This document shows, piece after piece, positions 27,336-36,855 of a DNA stretch of 64,000 nt. Each line of letters starts with the position of its first letter. The first letter of the stretch is position 1. The notes beneath the pieces are model-generated. The model saw only the letters and a program-made list of their open reading frames with translations. It was not told the origin of the DNA and did not search any database. Source of the DNA: Amorphus sp040750475 (GTDB lineage: Bacteria > Pseudomonadota > Alphaproteobacteria > Rhizobiales > Amorphaceae); assembly GCF_040750475.1 (NCBI RefSeq), contig NZ_JABJVY010000004.1:1-64000 (forward strand), written 5' to 3'. The position numbers were made by a program, and so were the translations under genes.

Positions 27336-27572
27336 ATGGCGATGGATGCCATCGAGATCGAGACGCTGATCAAAACCGCCCTGCCCGACGCTCACGTCGA
27401 GATCCGCGATCTCGCAGGCGACGGCGACCACTACGCCGCCGTCGTCATATCGGAAGCGTTTCGCGGCAAGACCCGGGTGCAACAGCACCAGATGGTCTAC
27501 GATGCCCTGAAGGGCCAGATGGGCGGCGAGTTGCACGCGCTCGCGCTCCAAACCTCCGCGCCAGACGTTTGA
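27336..27572 (+). CDS. bolA: BolA-family protein
   Basis: This 78-residue protein has the BolA fold: ALPDAHVEIRDLAGDGDHYAAVVIS and GKTRVQQHQMVYDALKGQMG, with a C-terminal HALALQT where the cluster-binding His is conserved. BolA proteins pair with monothiol glutaredoxins to handle [2Fe-2S] clusters, and the glutaredoxin gene follows 160 bp downstream. ATG 27336 or the ATG two codons later may be used. Confidence 0.9.
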   Translation: MAMDAIEIETLIKTALPDAHVEIRDLAGDGDHYAAVVISEAFRGKTRVQQHQMVYDALKGQMGGELHALALQTSAPDV

Positions 27573-27579
27573 CGTGGAG

Positions 27580-27687
27580 AGACCGTTGGAAGCACTTCGA
27601 GAGGAACCGGATCGGAACGCGCTCTCCAACGGTCTGTTTTGTCGCAATTTCGGACTGGAAACCGGTTCCTATTTTTCCTGAAATTGC
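27580..27687. repeat. Nested inverted repeats between bolA and grxD
   Basis: AGACCGTTGGA (27580-27590) pairs with TCCAACGGTCT (27625-27635), followed by GTTTTG. A second pair, GCAATTTC (27644-27651) and GAAATTGC (27680-27687), follows. They may act as a terminator and mobile repeat. Confidence 0.5.
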
Positions 27688-27731
27688 TCTAACCGCCGGA
27701 CCTTGACCCGGCTGGATACGGAGAAAGCCAA

Positions 27732-28067
27732 ATGACCGATGTGAACACCTGGATTTCCGACACCGTGAAGGGCAACGACGTGGTCCTGTTCATGAAGGGC
27801 ACGCCGACCTTTCCGCAGTGCGGGTTTTCCGGCCAGGTGGTGCAGATCCTGGACTATCTCGGCGTGCCCTATCAGGGCGTGAACGTGCTGGAAGCCGATG
27901 AGCTGCGCCAGGGCATCAAAGAATATTCCAACTGGCCGACAATCCCTCAGCTCTACGTGAAGGGCGAGTTCGTCGGCGGCTGCGATATCATCCGCGAGAT
28001 GTTCCAGGCCGGCGAGCTTCAGAGCCATCTGAAAGACAACGGCATTTCGGTCCGCGAAGCCGTCTAG
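27732..28067 (+). CDS. grxD: Monothiol glutaredoxin (Grx4/GrxD type)
   Basis: This 111-residue protein has the CGFS active site (Cys30) in MKGTPTFPQCGFSGQ, then the glutathione-binding NWPTIPQLYVKGEFVGGCDI segment. Grx4-type proteins carry and deliver [2Fe-2S] clusters together with BolA, whose gene is just upstream. A dispersed repeat begins at the stop codon itself (28065). Confidence 0.94.
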   Translation: MTDVNTWISDTVKGNDVVLFMKGTPTFPQCGFSGQVVQILDYLGVPYQGVNVLEADELRQGIKEYSNWPTIPQLYVKGEFVGGCDIIREMFQAGELQSHLKDNGISVREAV

Positions 28068-28228
28068 AGCATGTCCCGTTCAAATTGAATCAATTTGAAC
28101 GAAAAGGATCGGCTCAAGCTATTGAATCGAGAGCCATTTCTTGTCTCTCAGATGGAAACATCTGAGAGACAAGAATGTAGAATGTTTTCAGGCGAAGTGG
28201 AAACCAATTCGCCGTCCGGAAACGCGCC
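28065..28228. repeat. Dispersed palindromic intergenic repeat (RIME-like), copy 2
   Basis: GTTCAAATT (28078-28086) and AATTTGAAC (28092-28100) surround a central GAATC. A second stem of 17 perfect pairs (28138-28154 with 28159-28175) closes a GAAA tetraloop. The tail carries the GGCGAAGTGG / GCCGTCCGGAAACGCG module. The first bases overlap the grxD stop. Confidence 0.8.
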
Positions 28229-28473
28229 AAATCGACGGCTTCAAGCCATCGGTGATTCCGTGAAAAGCGGATCGGCCTAAGAACGCTCATCTTTCTGTAA
28301 GCTCTTCGATTGCGCGGTGTTGTGCGCTGCGCAATCGGCTGTCCAGTGATCGCACGACGGTCATGGCCGCGCATGATTGCGCGCGCCACTCTTTCCTTCC
28401 CCGTTCCAAATCCCATGGCACGTCGCACCGGTCTCGTGACGATCGGTCGCGACATTTTGTCATGATTTTTGCG

Positions 28474-28499
28474 CAGTGCAGCATTTTAATGCTGCACTG
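28474..28499. promoter_or_regulatory. 26-bp palindrome upstream of phaB, candidate PhaR-type operator
   Basis: CAGTGCAGCATT (28474-28485) and its complement (28488-28499) flank a central TT, 48 bp before the phaB start. PHA regulators of the PhaR family bind TGC/GCA-rich inverted repeats near PHA genes. The identity of the binder is inferred. The rest of 28229-28547 shows no gene. Confidence 0.5.
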
Positions 28500-28547
28500 A
28501 CTATTCCGCTTCTCCCTCCCCGTTCATTCTGATGTGAAGGACATCCC

Positions 28548-29270
28548 ATGACCCGCGTTGCTCTCGTCACCGGCGGCGTCAGCGGCATTGGAGCCGCGAT
28601 CTGCCATCGACTGAAGTCCGGCGGCTACACGGTCATTGCCAACTATTTCGGCAACGACGACACCGCCAAGGCCTTTTCGGAGGAAACCGGTATCCCGGTC
28701 CGGGCCTGGAACGTGGCCGACTTTGCCGCCTGCCAGAGCGAGACCGCAGCGATCGAGGCCGAATTCGGACCGATCGACCTCCTCGTGAACAATGCCGGCA
28801 TCACGCGGGATTCCACGCTGCACAAGATGACCGAAGAGCAGTGGAAGAGCGTGATCGAGGTCGACCTCGGCGGCTGTTTCAATATGTGCCGGGCCGTCAT
28901 CGAAGGCATGCGCGAGCGCCGCTTCGGGCGGATCGTCAATATCTCGTCGGTCAACGGTCAGTCCGGTCAGTTCGGCCAAACCAACTATTCCGCCGCCAAG
29001 GCCGGCGTGATCGGCTTCACCAAGGCGTTGGCCCTGGAAGGCGCTTCGCGCAACATCACCGTCAACGCAGTCGCCCCCGGCTACACCGAGACGGCGATGG
29101 TAGAGGCCGTTCCCCAGAAGGTGCTCGATACCATCGTTGCCGGCGTGCCCGTCGGACGCTTAGCGACCCCGGACGAGATCGCCCGCGGCGTCATGTTCCT
29201 GCTGGAAGACGATGCCGGCTTCATCACTGGCGCAACACTGCCCATCAACGGCGGAAAATATCTCGCCTGA
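28548..29270 (+). CDS. phaB: Acetoacetyl-CoA reductase (PHB synthesis)
   Basis: This 240-residue short-chain dehydrogenase has the nucleotide motif TGGVSGIGAAIC, NNAGITRD, ISSVNGQSGQFGQTNYSAAKAG with Tyr147 and Lys151 as catalytic pair, and VAPGYTETAMVEAVPQKVL, which is specific to PhaB. It reduces acetoacetyl-CoA to 3-hydroxybutyryl-CoA for polyhydroxybutyrate. The ketothiolase usually beside it is absent here. Confidence 0.92.
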   Translation: MTRVALVTGGVSGIGAAICHRLKSGGYTVIANYFGNDDTAKAFSEETGIPVRAWNVADFAACQSETAAIEAEFGPIDLLVNNAGITRDSTLHKMTEEQWKSVIEVDLGGCFNMCRAVIEGMRERRFGRIVNISSVNGQSGQFGQTNYSAAKAGVIGFTKALALEGASRNITVNAVAPGYTETAMVEAVPQKVLDTIVAGVPVGRLATPDEIARGVMFLLEDDAGFITGATLPINGGKYLA

Positions 29271-29320
29271 GAGCGTTTCCAGGCGAAGCGGAAACCGGTT
29301 CGCCGTCCGGAAACGCGTCA
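29271..29320. repeat. Partial copy of dispersed repeat after phaB
   Basis: GAGCGTTTCC, AGGCGAAGCGGAAACCGG and TTCGCCGTCCGGAAACGCG repeat the tail module of copy 2. It begins directly after the phaB stop. Confidence 0.65.
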
Positions 29321-29833
29321 CAGCAATTTGTCAGAGCCGTGCTCGGTTTCATGCAAGCCGGGACGGCTTTGACACGGATGGCGAATGTCTTTCCTGTCCG
29401 GCTCGGTGGTCGCGAGAGATAGGCCAAACCGCCCTTCACGCTGCTTACTCCCACGAAAGCGCAAGGCCATAAGGAGCGGCAGTTTTCGCGAAGGCGTTCG
29501 TCCCCTGCGCTATTGTTTCCCCGGTTTTCTAGCCCGCCTCACCGCCTTGTAGACCAACAAAGACCCTATGGATTCCCGCTTTCGCGGGAATGAACGGTGC
29601 AACTGGCAGATTGAGGAGCAAACCCGTCTTCCGTTTTGCTCTGCCTTTCTTCGGCTTCTGTAAACTCACACAGGCAAACGACGCATACCGTCCCTGAGTA
29701 TGCTTCTGCGAAGCCAGCGTGCGTCTGTCGTGAGCGATAAGAACGACCGGAACCGGTGCCCACTTTTCTCGGGCTTTGTTCTTTGCCCCGCAAACCCGGA
29801 CGGAAAACCGGTGCCCACTTTTCCTGGGTTTGC
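29321..29833. repeat. Repeat-rich intergenic region between phaB and gatA
   Basis: No gene is evident. ATTCCCGC/GCGGGAAT (29572-29591) is a palindrome with a TTTC loop. ACCGGTGCCCACTTTTC occurs twice (29752-29768 and 29807-29823) and again, with one T fewer, at 62541. The region separates two convergent genes. Confidence 0.55.
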
Positions 29834-31309
<1,476 letters not shown>

Positions 31310-31376
31310 GTTTCCATCCTTCCCTCAGACCATCCAGGCTTGGGGACAGCGAGGTTTCGTCAAAATTTCAGTTTGC

Positions 31377-31434
31377 CGCTCGGCCCGGCAAAATCGCGAG
31401 TGAGCTCAGCAAGTGGCCTTTGCCGGGCCGAGCG
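31377..31434 (-). promoter_or_regulatory. 16-bp perfect hairpin between gatC and gatA
   Basis: CGCTCGGCCCGGCAAA (31377-31392) is exactly complementary to 31419-31434 around a 26-nt loop. It lies inside the gatC-gatA transcript, where it could lower read-through or set RNA stability; on the minus strand it has no following U-run. Confidence 0.55.
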
Positions 31435-31453
31435 CCTGCTCCTGCTCTGGTCT

Positions 31454-31741
31454 CTACTCGACGACCTTGGGCACCAGGAAATAGCCGTCCTCGGTCTCCG
31501 GCGCATTGGAGAGCACGTCGTCCACTCGGTTGCCGTCGGTCACGGCGTCCTCGCGCATCTTCATGGCAGTCTCGACCACAGCCGTCATCGGCGGAACATC
31601 GCTGACGTCCACCTCGGCCAGCTCGTCGACGAAGGCGAGAATGCCGTTGAGCTCGGCCGTCAGCTTCTCCGCCTCATCGTCCGTAACGGCAAGGCGGGCC
31701 AGCGAGGCCACATGCTTCACGGTGCTCAGGTCCACCGACAT
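31454..31741 (-). CDS. gatC: Aspartyl/glutamyl-tRNA amidotransferase subunit C
   Basis: This 95-residue protein begins MSVDLSTVKHVASLARLAV and has ELNGILAFVDELAEVDVSDVPP and the C-terminal APETEDGYFLVPKVVE, all standard for GatC, which stabilises GatA in the GatCAB complex. ATG 31741 gives the family N-terminus; longer upstream frames do not resemble GatC. Confidence 0.93.
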   Translation of the reverse strand: MSVDLSTVKHVASLARLAVTDDEAEKLTAELNGILAFVDELAEVDVSDVPPMTAVVETAMKMREDAVTDGNRVDDVLSNAPETEDGYFLVPKVVE

Positions 31742-31903
31742 GCAGAAAATCTCCGTTGATCGTTCGGAGGGCACGCGGGTGCGCCGCGCCCGGGAACGGC
31801 GCTTGATAGCACCGGGCTCGGTGGCCGCGCAACGCGCGAGCGAGTGTGCGCCCAAAGGCTGCGAGGCAAAGGCAGGCCTTGAACCAACCCAACCTGCACA
31901 AAA

Positions 31904-31917
31904 ACAACAAATGTTGT
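31904..31917. promoter_or_regulatory. Palindrome upstream of the toxin-antitoxin pair
   Basis: ACAACA and TGTTGT flank a central AA, 48 bp before the antitoxin start. The position suits autoregulation by the antitoxin. The surrounding sequence is unusually A/T-rich for this genome. Confidence 0.45.
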
Positions 31918-31964
31918 AATGTTGGGAGGATGACATCTTTGGATGATGACGAACGGAACGTCCT

Positions 31965-32237
31965 ATGCCGCGCTTATCGATTGACCTTTCTGAGCAGCAG
32001 CACCAGCACCTGAAGGTGTTGGCCTCGCTGAACGGGCAAACCATCAAAGACTATGTGCTCAGCCGTGCCTTTAGCGATGTGCCCGGCGCGTCGGACATGA
32101 CCGAGGAAGCCGCCTTGCAGGCGATGCGGGACCTTTTGGATCGGCGGCTGCAACAGGCGCGCGACGGCGAGACGGTCGCCCGGTCTGCGGATGAGATGAA
32201 GGCGCTTGCCCGTCAGGTGCGTGACGGGACCGCATGA
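31965..32237 (+). CDS. ParD-like (ribbon-helix-helix) antitoxin
   Basis: This 90-residue protein begins PRLSIDLSEQQHQHLKVLAS, an N-terminal strand and helix in the ribbon-helix-helix style, with NGQTIKDYVLSRAF, and ends in a charged helical tail that would cover the toxin. It overlaps the toxin gene by 4 bp (ATGA at 32234-32237). Antitoxins of this type repress their own promoter. Confidence 0.72.
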   Translation: MPRLSIDLSEQQHQHLKVLASLNGQTIKDYVLSRAFSDVPGASDMTEEAALQAMRDLLDRRLQQARDGETVARSADEMKALARQVRDGTA

Positions 32238-32545
32238 GCCGATCCTACCGCTTTACAGTCGACGCCGACCGCGACCTGCTCAGGGTGTGGCTGGATACCG
32301 AATTGCGCTGGGGCGAGAAGCAGGCAGACAAATATATGGATGCCCTGCATGCTCGCTGTCAGCGTATCGTAGAGGGCGCCGCCGCGGGAAAATCCTTCGA
32401 AGGCTCGGCGGAGATTTCATTCTATCTCTGCGAGCATCATTATCTATTTTATACAGAGTGGGAAAATACCGTTGTGGTGATCGCCGTGATGCATGAGCAC
32501 ATGGACTTGCCCCGTCGTCTTGCCGACCGGATGGCGGGCATGTGA
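32234..32545 (+). CDS. ParE/RelE-superfamily toxin
   Basis: This 103-residue protein has the ParE plan: YRFTVDADRDLLRVWLDTEL, then DALHARCQRIVEGAAAGKSF and a C-terminal strand series ISFYLCEHHYLFYTEW and VVVIAVMHEHMDLPRRL. ParE toxins poison DNA gyrase, RelE toxins cut mRNA on the ribosome; the sequence favours ParE. Co-translated with the antitoxin. Confidence 0.75.
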   Translation: MSRSYRFTVDADRDLLRVWLDTELRWGEKQADKYMDALHARCQRIVEGAAAGKSFEGSAEISFYLCEHHYLFYTEWENTVVVIAVMHEHMDLPRRLADRMAGM

Positions 32546-32627
32546 GTCACAGCCATCTCAAAGAGACCGTCCAAAAGCCCCGGCGGACGTAAAGGGAAGT
32601 CGCGTTAACGAACCCGACGCGCTCAGC

Positions 32628-33794
32628 TCAGTGCTTATACGGGTCCGCCGCGTCGCGCAGGCCGTCACCGAGGAAGTTGAAGGCGAGCACGACGATGATC
32701 ACCGGGATCACCGGCGCCATCAGCCAGGGATAGACCGTCACCACGGTAATGTTCTGTGCCTCGTTCAGCATCACGCCCCAGGACACCGCCGGGCGCTGCA
32801 GACCGAGATTGAGGAAGGAAAGCGCCGTCTCGCCCAAAATCATCGATGGGATCGACAGCGTCGCCGAGGCGATGATGTGGCTGGTGAAGCCCGGCAGCAA
32901 ATGCTTGCTGATCACCCGGCGCGGTTTGGCCCCCATCAGCACCGCGGCGCGCGCATAATCCTCCTCGCGCAGCGACAGAAGCTTGGAGCGCACCGCACGG
33001 GCGAGCCCCGGCCAGTCGAGCAGGCCGAGAATGACGGTGATGCCGAAATAGACCCAGACCTGGCTCCAGGTGATCGGAATAGCCGCCGACAGCGCCATCC
33101 AAAGCGGCAGCTCCGGCAGCGAGCGCAGGATCTCGATCAGCCGCATAATGGCGGAATCGACAATGCCGCCGAGATAGCCGGCAAGCCCGCCGAAGAACAT
33201 GCCGAGCGCGATGGAGATCGCCACGCCGACCAGACCGATGGTCAGCGACAGCCGGGCACCGTAGATCAGGCTCGACAGCACGTCCCGGCCGAGCCGGTCT
33301 GTCCCCGCCAGGAACAAGGTGCCCTTCTCAGACGGGCAGACGAGATGGAACCGGCCCTCCACTAGGCCCCAGAACGAGTACCCCTCGCCAAGGCAGAAGA
33401 AGCGGATCGGCTGCACCTTCGAGCGGTCGGTCTCATACTCCCACTGCAGCGTCTCCATGTTGACGCTGGATTTGTAGCCGTACACGAACGGCCAAGAGAG
33501 CTGCCCGTCATGGATCACCCGGGGCAGCTGCGGTGGTGCGTACAGGAACTCGTTGTGGCGCGTGTCGGCGTCGTAGGGCGCGATCACCTCCGCGAACGGG
33601 ACGCAGAGATAGAACAGAATCAGGATCACGCCTGACCAGACGGCCAGCTTGTGGCGGCGAAACCGCCACCAGATGATCTTCCACTGGGAGGCCTGGAAGA
33701 AGCGCTCCTGCTCCGCCGACAGCGTCTCGGCTTCCTTCGGATCGAACGGCGCACGGTCGACATAGTGGTCCCGGAGCGGGTTGAGGTCGGTCAT
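32628..33794 (-). CDS. Oligopeptide-type ABC transporter permease (OppC-like)
   Basis: This 388-residue inner-membrane permease has an N-terminal OppC segment (WWRFRRHKLAVWSGVILIL, first span near 48), a long periplasmic loop, five more spans and the ATPase-coupling EAA loop near DYARAAVLMGAKPRRVISKH. LAGTDRLGRDVLSSLIYGAR is diagnostic of OppC/DppC. It overlaps the preceding permease gene by 4 bp and is last in the transporter operon. Confidence 0.88.
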   Translation of the reverse strand: MTDLNPLRDHYVDRAPFDPKEAETLSAEQERFFQASQWKIIWWRFRRHKLAVWSGVILILFYLCVPFAEVIAPYDADTRHNEFLYAPPQLPRVIHDGQLSWPFVYGYKSSVNMETLQWEYETDRSKVQPIRFFCLGEGYSFWGLVEGRFHLVCPSEKGTLFLAGTDRLGRDVLSSLIYGARLSLTIGLVGVAISIALGMFFGGLAGYLGGIVDSAIMRLIEILRSLPELPLWMALSAAIPITWSQVWVYFGITVILGLLDWPGLARAVRSKLLSLREEDYARAAVLMGAKPRRVISKHLLPGFTSHIIASATLSIPSMILGETALSFLNLGLQRPAVSWGVMLNEAQNITVVTVYPWLMAPVIPVIIVVLAFNFLGDGLRDAADPYKH

Positions 33795-34816
33795 TTCGAC
33801 GCCTGGCCTCCGAGACGGATGCGCGGATCGAGGATCGCAAGCAGGAGATCCGACACCAGCATGCCGAACAGAGTCAGAACGGCGACGAACAGGAGAATGA
33901 AACCGGCGAGGAACTGATCCTGGGATTGCAGCGCCGACAACAGGATCGGCCCCACTGTGGGGAGGTTCAGCACCACCGAGACGATAACCGAGCCCGACAC
34001 CAACGACGGGATCAAGTTGCCGATATCGGAGATGAACGGGTTCAGCGCCATCCTGAGCGGATATTTCAGGAGCAGCTTGTTCTCCTTCAGCCCCTTGGCG
34101 CGCGCCGTGGTGACATATTGGCGGTGCAGCTCATCGAGCAGGTTGGCGCGCAGACGGCGGATCATCGCCGCCGTGCCCGCCGTGCCGATCACGATGGTCG
34201 GCACGATCAAGTGGCTCAGGATCGAGCCCGCCTTGGCGATGCTCATCGGCTGATCGATATAGTCGGGGTCCATCAAGCCGCCGATCGAAACATCGAACCA
34301 GGCATTCGCCAGGAAAAGCAGGATCAGGCCGAGCAGGAAGTTCGGGGTCGCAAGCCCGAGATAGCCGAGGAAGGTAAAGCCGTAATCGCCCCAGGAATAT
34401 TGTCGGGTCGCGGAGTAGATGCCGATCGGGAAGGAGACCAGGTAGACGAACAGGATGGTCGCGAAATTCAGGACCACCGTCAAAAGCAGCGTGCCAGAGA
34501 CGACCTCGCCCACCGGCTTCTGAAACTCGAACGACCAGCCCCAGTTGCCCTCGATCAGGCCGTCGAACCCGTTCGGGCCGGGCCAGACGCCGAGCCAGAT
34601 GCCGTAGCGCTCCAGGAACGGGCGATCGAGCGCGAACTGGTCGCGCAGAAACTCCACACGGGCGATCGCGGCCGATTCACCCTGCATCCGGAGCTGCTCG
34701 ATTTGGTTCGACAGATAGTCGCCCGGCGGCAGCTCGATGATCGCGAAAATGAGGAAGCTGATGACGAGAAGGGTCGGAACCATCGTCAGCAGCCGCTTGA
34801 GAATGTAGACGCCCAT
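33791..34816 (-). CDS. Oligopeptide-type ABC transporter permease (OppB-like)
   Basis: This 341-residue permease begins MGVYILKRLLTMVPTLLVIS, the OppB N-terminal span, and carries the coupling loop YVTTARAKGLKENKLLLKYP. It pairs with the OppC-like protein to form the membrane channel of a peptide-type importer. Its start lies 128 bp after the binding-protein gene, behind two hairpins that may set the lower expression of the permeases. Confidence 0.88.
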   Translation of the reverse strand: MGVYILKRLLTMVPTLLVISFLIFAIIELPPGDYLSNQIEQLRMQGESAAIARVEFLRDQFALDRPFLERYGIWLGVWPGPNGFDGLIEGNWGWSFEFQKPVGEVVSGTLLLTVVLNFATILFVYLVSFPIGIYSATRQYSWGDYGFTFLGYLGLATPNFLLGLILLFLANAWFDVSIGGLMDPDYIDQPMSIAKAGSILSHLIVPTIVIGTAGTAAMIRRLRANLLDELHRQYVTTARAKGLKENKLLLKYPLRMALNPFISDIGNLIPSLVSGSVIVSVVLNLPTVGPILLSALQSQDQFLAGFILLFVAVLTLFGMLVSDLLLAILDPRIRLGGQASK

Positions 34817-34885
34817 GATCTCGCTGTCGTCGACCGCCGCGCGCTTCCGGTCGCAGGAAAGCGCGGACGGGCTTGAGGATCTCGC

Positions 34886-34938
34886 CGCGGGGCGAAGCCG
34901 CCCCGCGAACGGTCAGGCCGGCGACCTCTCCGCCGGCC
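34886..34938 (-). promoter_or_regulatory. Two hairpins between binding protein and permease genes
   Basis: CGCGGGGCG (34886-34894) pairs with CGCCCCGCG (34899-34907), and GGCCGGCG (34916-34923) with CGCCGGCC (34931-34938). Stem-loops here are typical of ABC operons, where they protect the binding-protein mRNA and reduce read-through into the permeases. Confidence 0.55.
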
Positions 34939-34944
34939 CGCCGC

Positions 34945-36855
34945 TCACTCTTTCGGCGGATCGAAGAAGAACTCGTCCATGCGATAGATACCGAACTGTG
35001 CGCCCGGATCCCAGCCATAGACGCCCTTTTCCGGAACGTTCTGAAGATTGTTCTTCACCACAACCGGCTGCCGGACGCCGGCGACCGTACCGATCGAGAG
35101 CTGCTGTTCGGCGTGGATGGAGAGGATCTCCGACCACTTCTCCGCCATCTCCTCGTCGGTCGTCGCCCGCAGCCACTCCTGATAGGTCTGGAGCAACTCG
35201 TTGACCGGCTCGTAGTCAATCTTCTGGCCGCTCTCGCCCTTGCTCATGACGTAGCCGCCCCAGGCCGGGCCGGTATAGAACGTGGTATCGAGAGGAACCC
35301 GCTGCTGCGGCGCCATCTGCGGCGTCGGGATGCCGTTGTCGTAACCGGACCACACCAGCATCATCAGGTCGCCGGAAAAGGCACGGTTGCGCAGGATATC
35401 GCGCTGGCTCGGCCGGATGAACATGCCCACACCGACCTCGGCCCACATGTCCTTGATCAGCTCCAGCGCGTCGACCTCTTCCTGGCTTTCCCCAGCGGTC
35501 TCGATGATCAGCTCCAGCGGGCGCCCGTCGGACAGCAGGCGAACGCCATCGGCGCGGCGCTTGGTCAGGCCGATCTCGTCCAGCAGCGCATCCGCTTTCT
35601 CCTGATCGAAGTCGGCGTAAGCGTTCTGGTATTCCGGCTTGTAGAGCGGGCTGGCCTCCAGGATCGCATTGTTCGACGGCGTGGCGAGGCCGAAGAACAG
35701 GACCCGGTTGATTGCTTCGCGGTCGATTGCATAGGAGAGCGCGCGCCGGAAGCGGACATCGCGAAAGAGCTCGCGCCAGACCGGATCGTTGGTGGTCAGG
35801 TTGGGATAGATGGCGATCTGGTTCGCCTTGGCGATCGGCCACAGGCGGGTGGTGTAGTTCTCGCTCTCCTCGCCGCGCTTCAAAACGGTGATGTCGGAGA
35901 AGCCCAGCCCTCGGGCCTGGAGGTCCGGCTCGCCGGCCTGGGTCTTGGCCGCGATCAGCCCGCCTTCGGAGACGTTCATGACGACCCGGTCGATATAGGG
36001 AAGCTGCTGACCCGCGCTGTCGATGCGGTAGAAATAGGGATTGCGCACCATGATCGCGCGCCGGTCGGTGCCGAGCTTCGACGGGATCCACGGCTGCAGC
36101 GACGGCAGATCCGGGTTCGTCGCATCGTACATTTCGTCCATCTGGTTGTGGAGCTGCGCCCAGTTGCGCACCCGCGCCTCGTCAACCAGCTTCGCGATCT
36201 TGTTCTTGTCGCCGAATTTCGGATTGAACTGCTTCAGATAGTGCGCCGGGCGATAGATAAACGGCGGCGCCGCCTGCGCCAGAGTGGGCAGGAACTGCGG
36301 GTTCGGCTCCGGCCAAGTATAGCGCACGGTGACGTCGTCGATCACCTCGAAGATGGGCGGAACCCCGTTGACCAGCATGAACGGCGGCGGACCGGACGGG
36401 GTCAGCTCCTCGTTGTTGATGATCTCTTCCCAGTAGTAGCGGAAGTCCTCGGCGGTGAACGGCTTCCCGTCCGACCATTTGTGCCCTTTGCGCAGATGCA
36501 GCGTGAACGACGCCCCATCCTCGACCGACACGTCGGAGAGAATATCGGGCACAAGGTCGAGATCGTCGGTGTAGCCGACCAGCCGGGCATAACCCCACAC
36601 ATTGATCAGCCTGACGTCTTTGGTGCGTCCGATCAGCGTCACCAGGTCGCCGCCATGCCGCCCGGTCTGCCGCCCCTCCTCCGGCAAATCGACGATCAGC
36701 GGATCTTCCGGGATCCGCTCCGCGATCGGCGGCAGGCCATTGGGATTGGTTCGATCGAGCGTTGGCGTCTCCTTCAGCGGCGGCAAGTCCTGCGCGGCTG
36801 CAGTGGCGATACCGAGAAGGCATAGGACAGGGGCGAGGAGCAGGCGACGCACCAT
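34945..36855 (-). CDS. Peptide-type ABC transporter substrate-binding protein (SBP_bac_5)
   Basis: This 636-residue periplasmic protein has a signal peptide (MVRRLLLAPVLCLLGIATAAAQ, about 1-21, cut after AAA). The family signature is seen in FTLHLRKGHKWSDGKPFTAEDFRYYWE and RFRRALSYAIDREAINRVLF. It delivers a peptide or similar solute to the permeases. Its ATG shares one base with the TAA of the ATPase gene. The substrate is not determinable; at over 600 residues it is larger than DppA. Confidence 0.87.
   Translation of the reverse strand: MVRRLLLAPVLCLLGIATAAAQDLPPLKETPTLDRTNPNGLPPIAERIPEDPLIVDLPEEGRQTGRHGGDLVTLIGRTKDVRLINVWGYARLVGYTDDLDLVPDILSDVSVEDGASFTLHLRKGHKWSDGKPFTAEDFRYYWEEIINNEELTPSGPPPFMLVNGVPPIFEVIDDVTVRYTWPEPNPQFLPTLAQAAPPFIYRPAHYLKQFNPKFGDKNKIAKLVDEARVRNWAQLHNQMDEMYDATNPDLPSLQPWIPSKLGTDRRAIMVRNPYFYRIDSAGQQLPYIDRVVMNVSEGGLIAAKTQAGEPDLQARGLGFSDITVLKRGEESENYTTRLWPIAKANQIAIYPNLTTNDPVWRELFRDVRFRRALSYAIDREAINRVLFFGLATPSNNAILEASPLYKPEYQNAYADFDQEKADALLDEIGLTKRRADGVRLLSDGRPLELIIETAGESQEEVDALELIKDMWAEVGVGMFIRPSQRDILRNRAFSGDLMMLVWSGYDNGIPTPQMAPQQRVPLDTTFYTGPAWGGYVMSKGESGQKIDYEPVNELLQTYQEWLRATTDEEMAEKWSEILSIHAEQQLSIGTVAGVRQPVVVKNNLQNVPEKGVYGWDPGAQFGIYRMDEFFFDPPKE

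Noticed and set aside
27580..27635. Riboswitch between bolA and grxD
   Set aside because: Only simple inverted repeats are visible; no ligand-binding core is recognisable.
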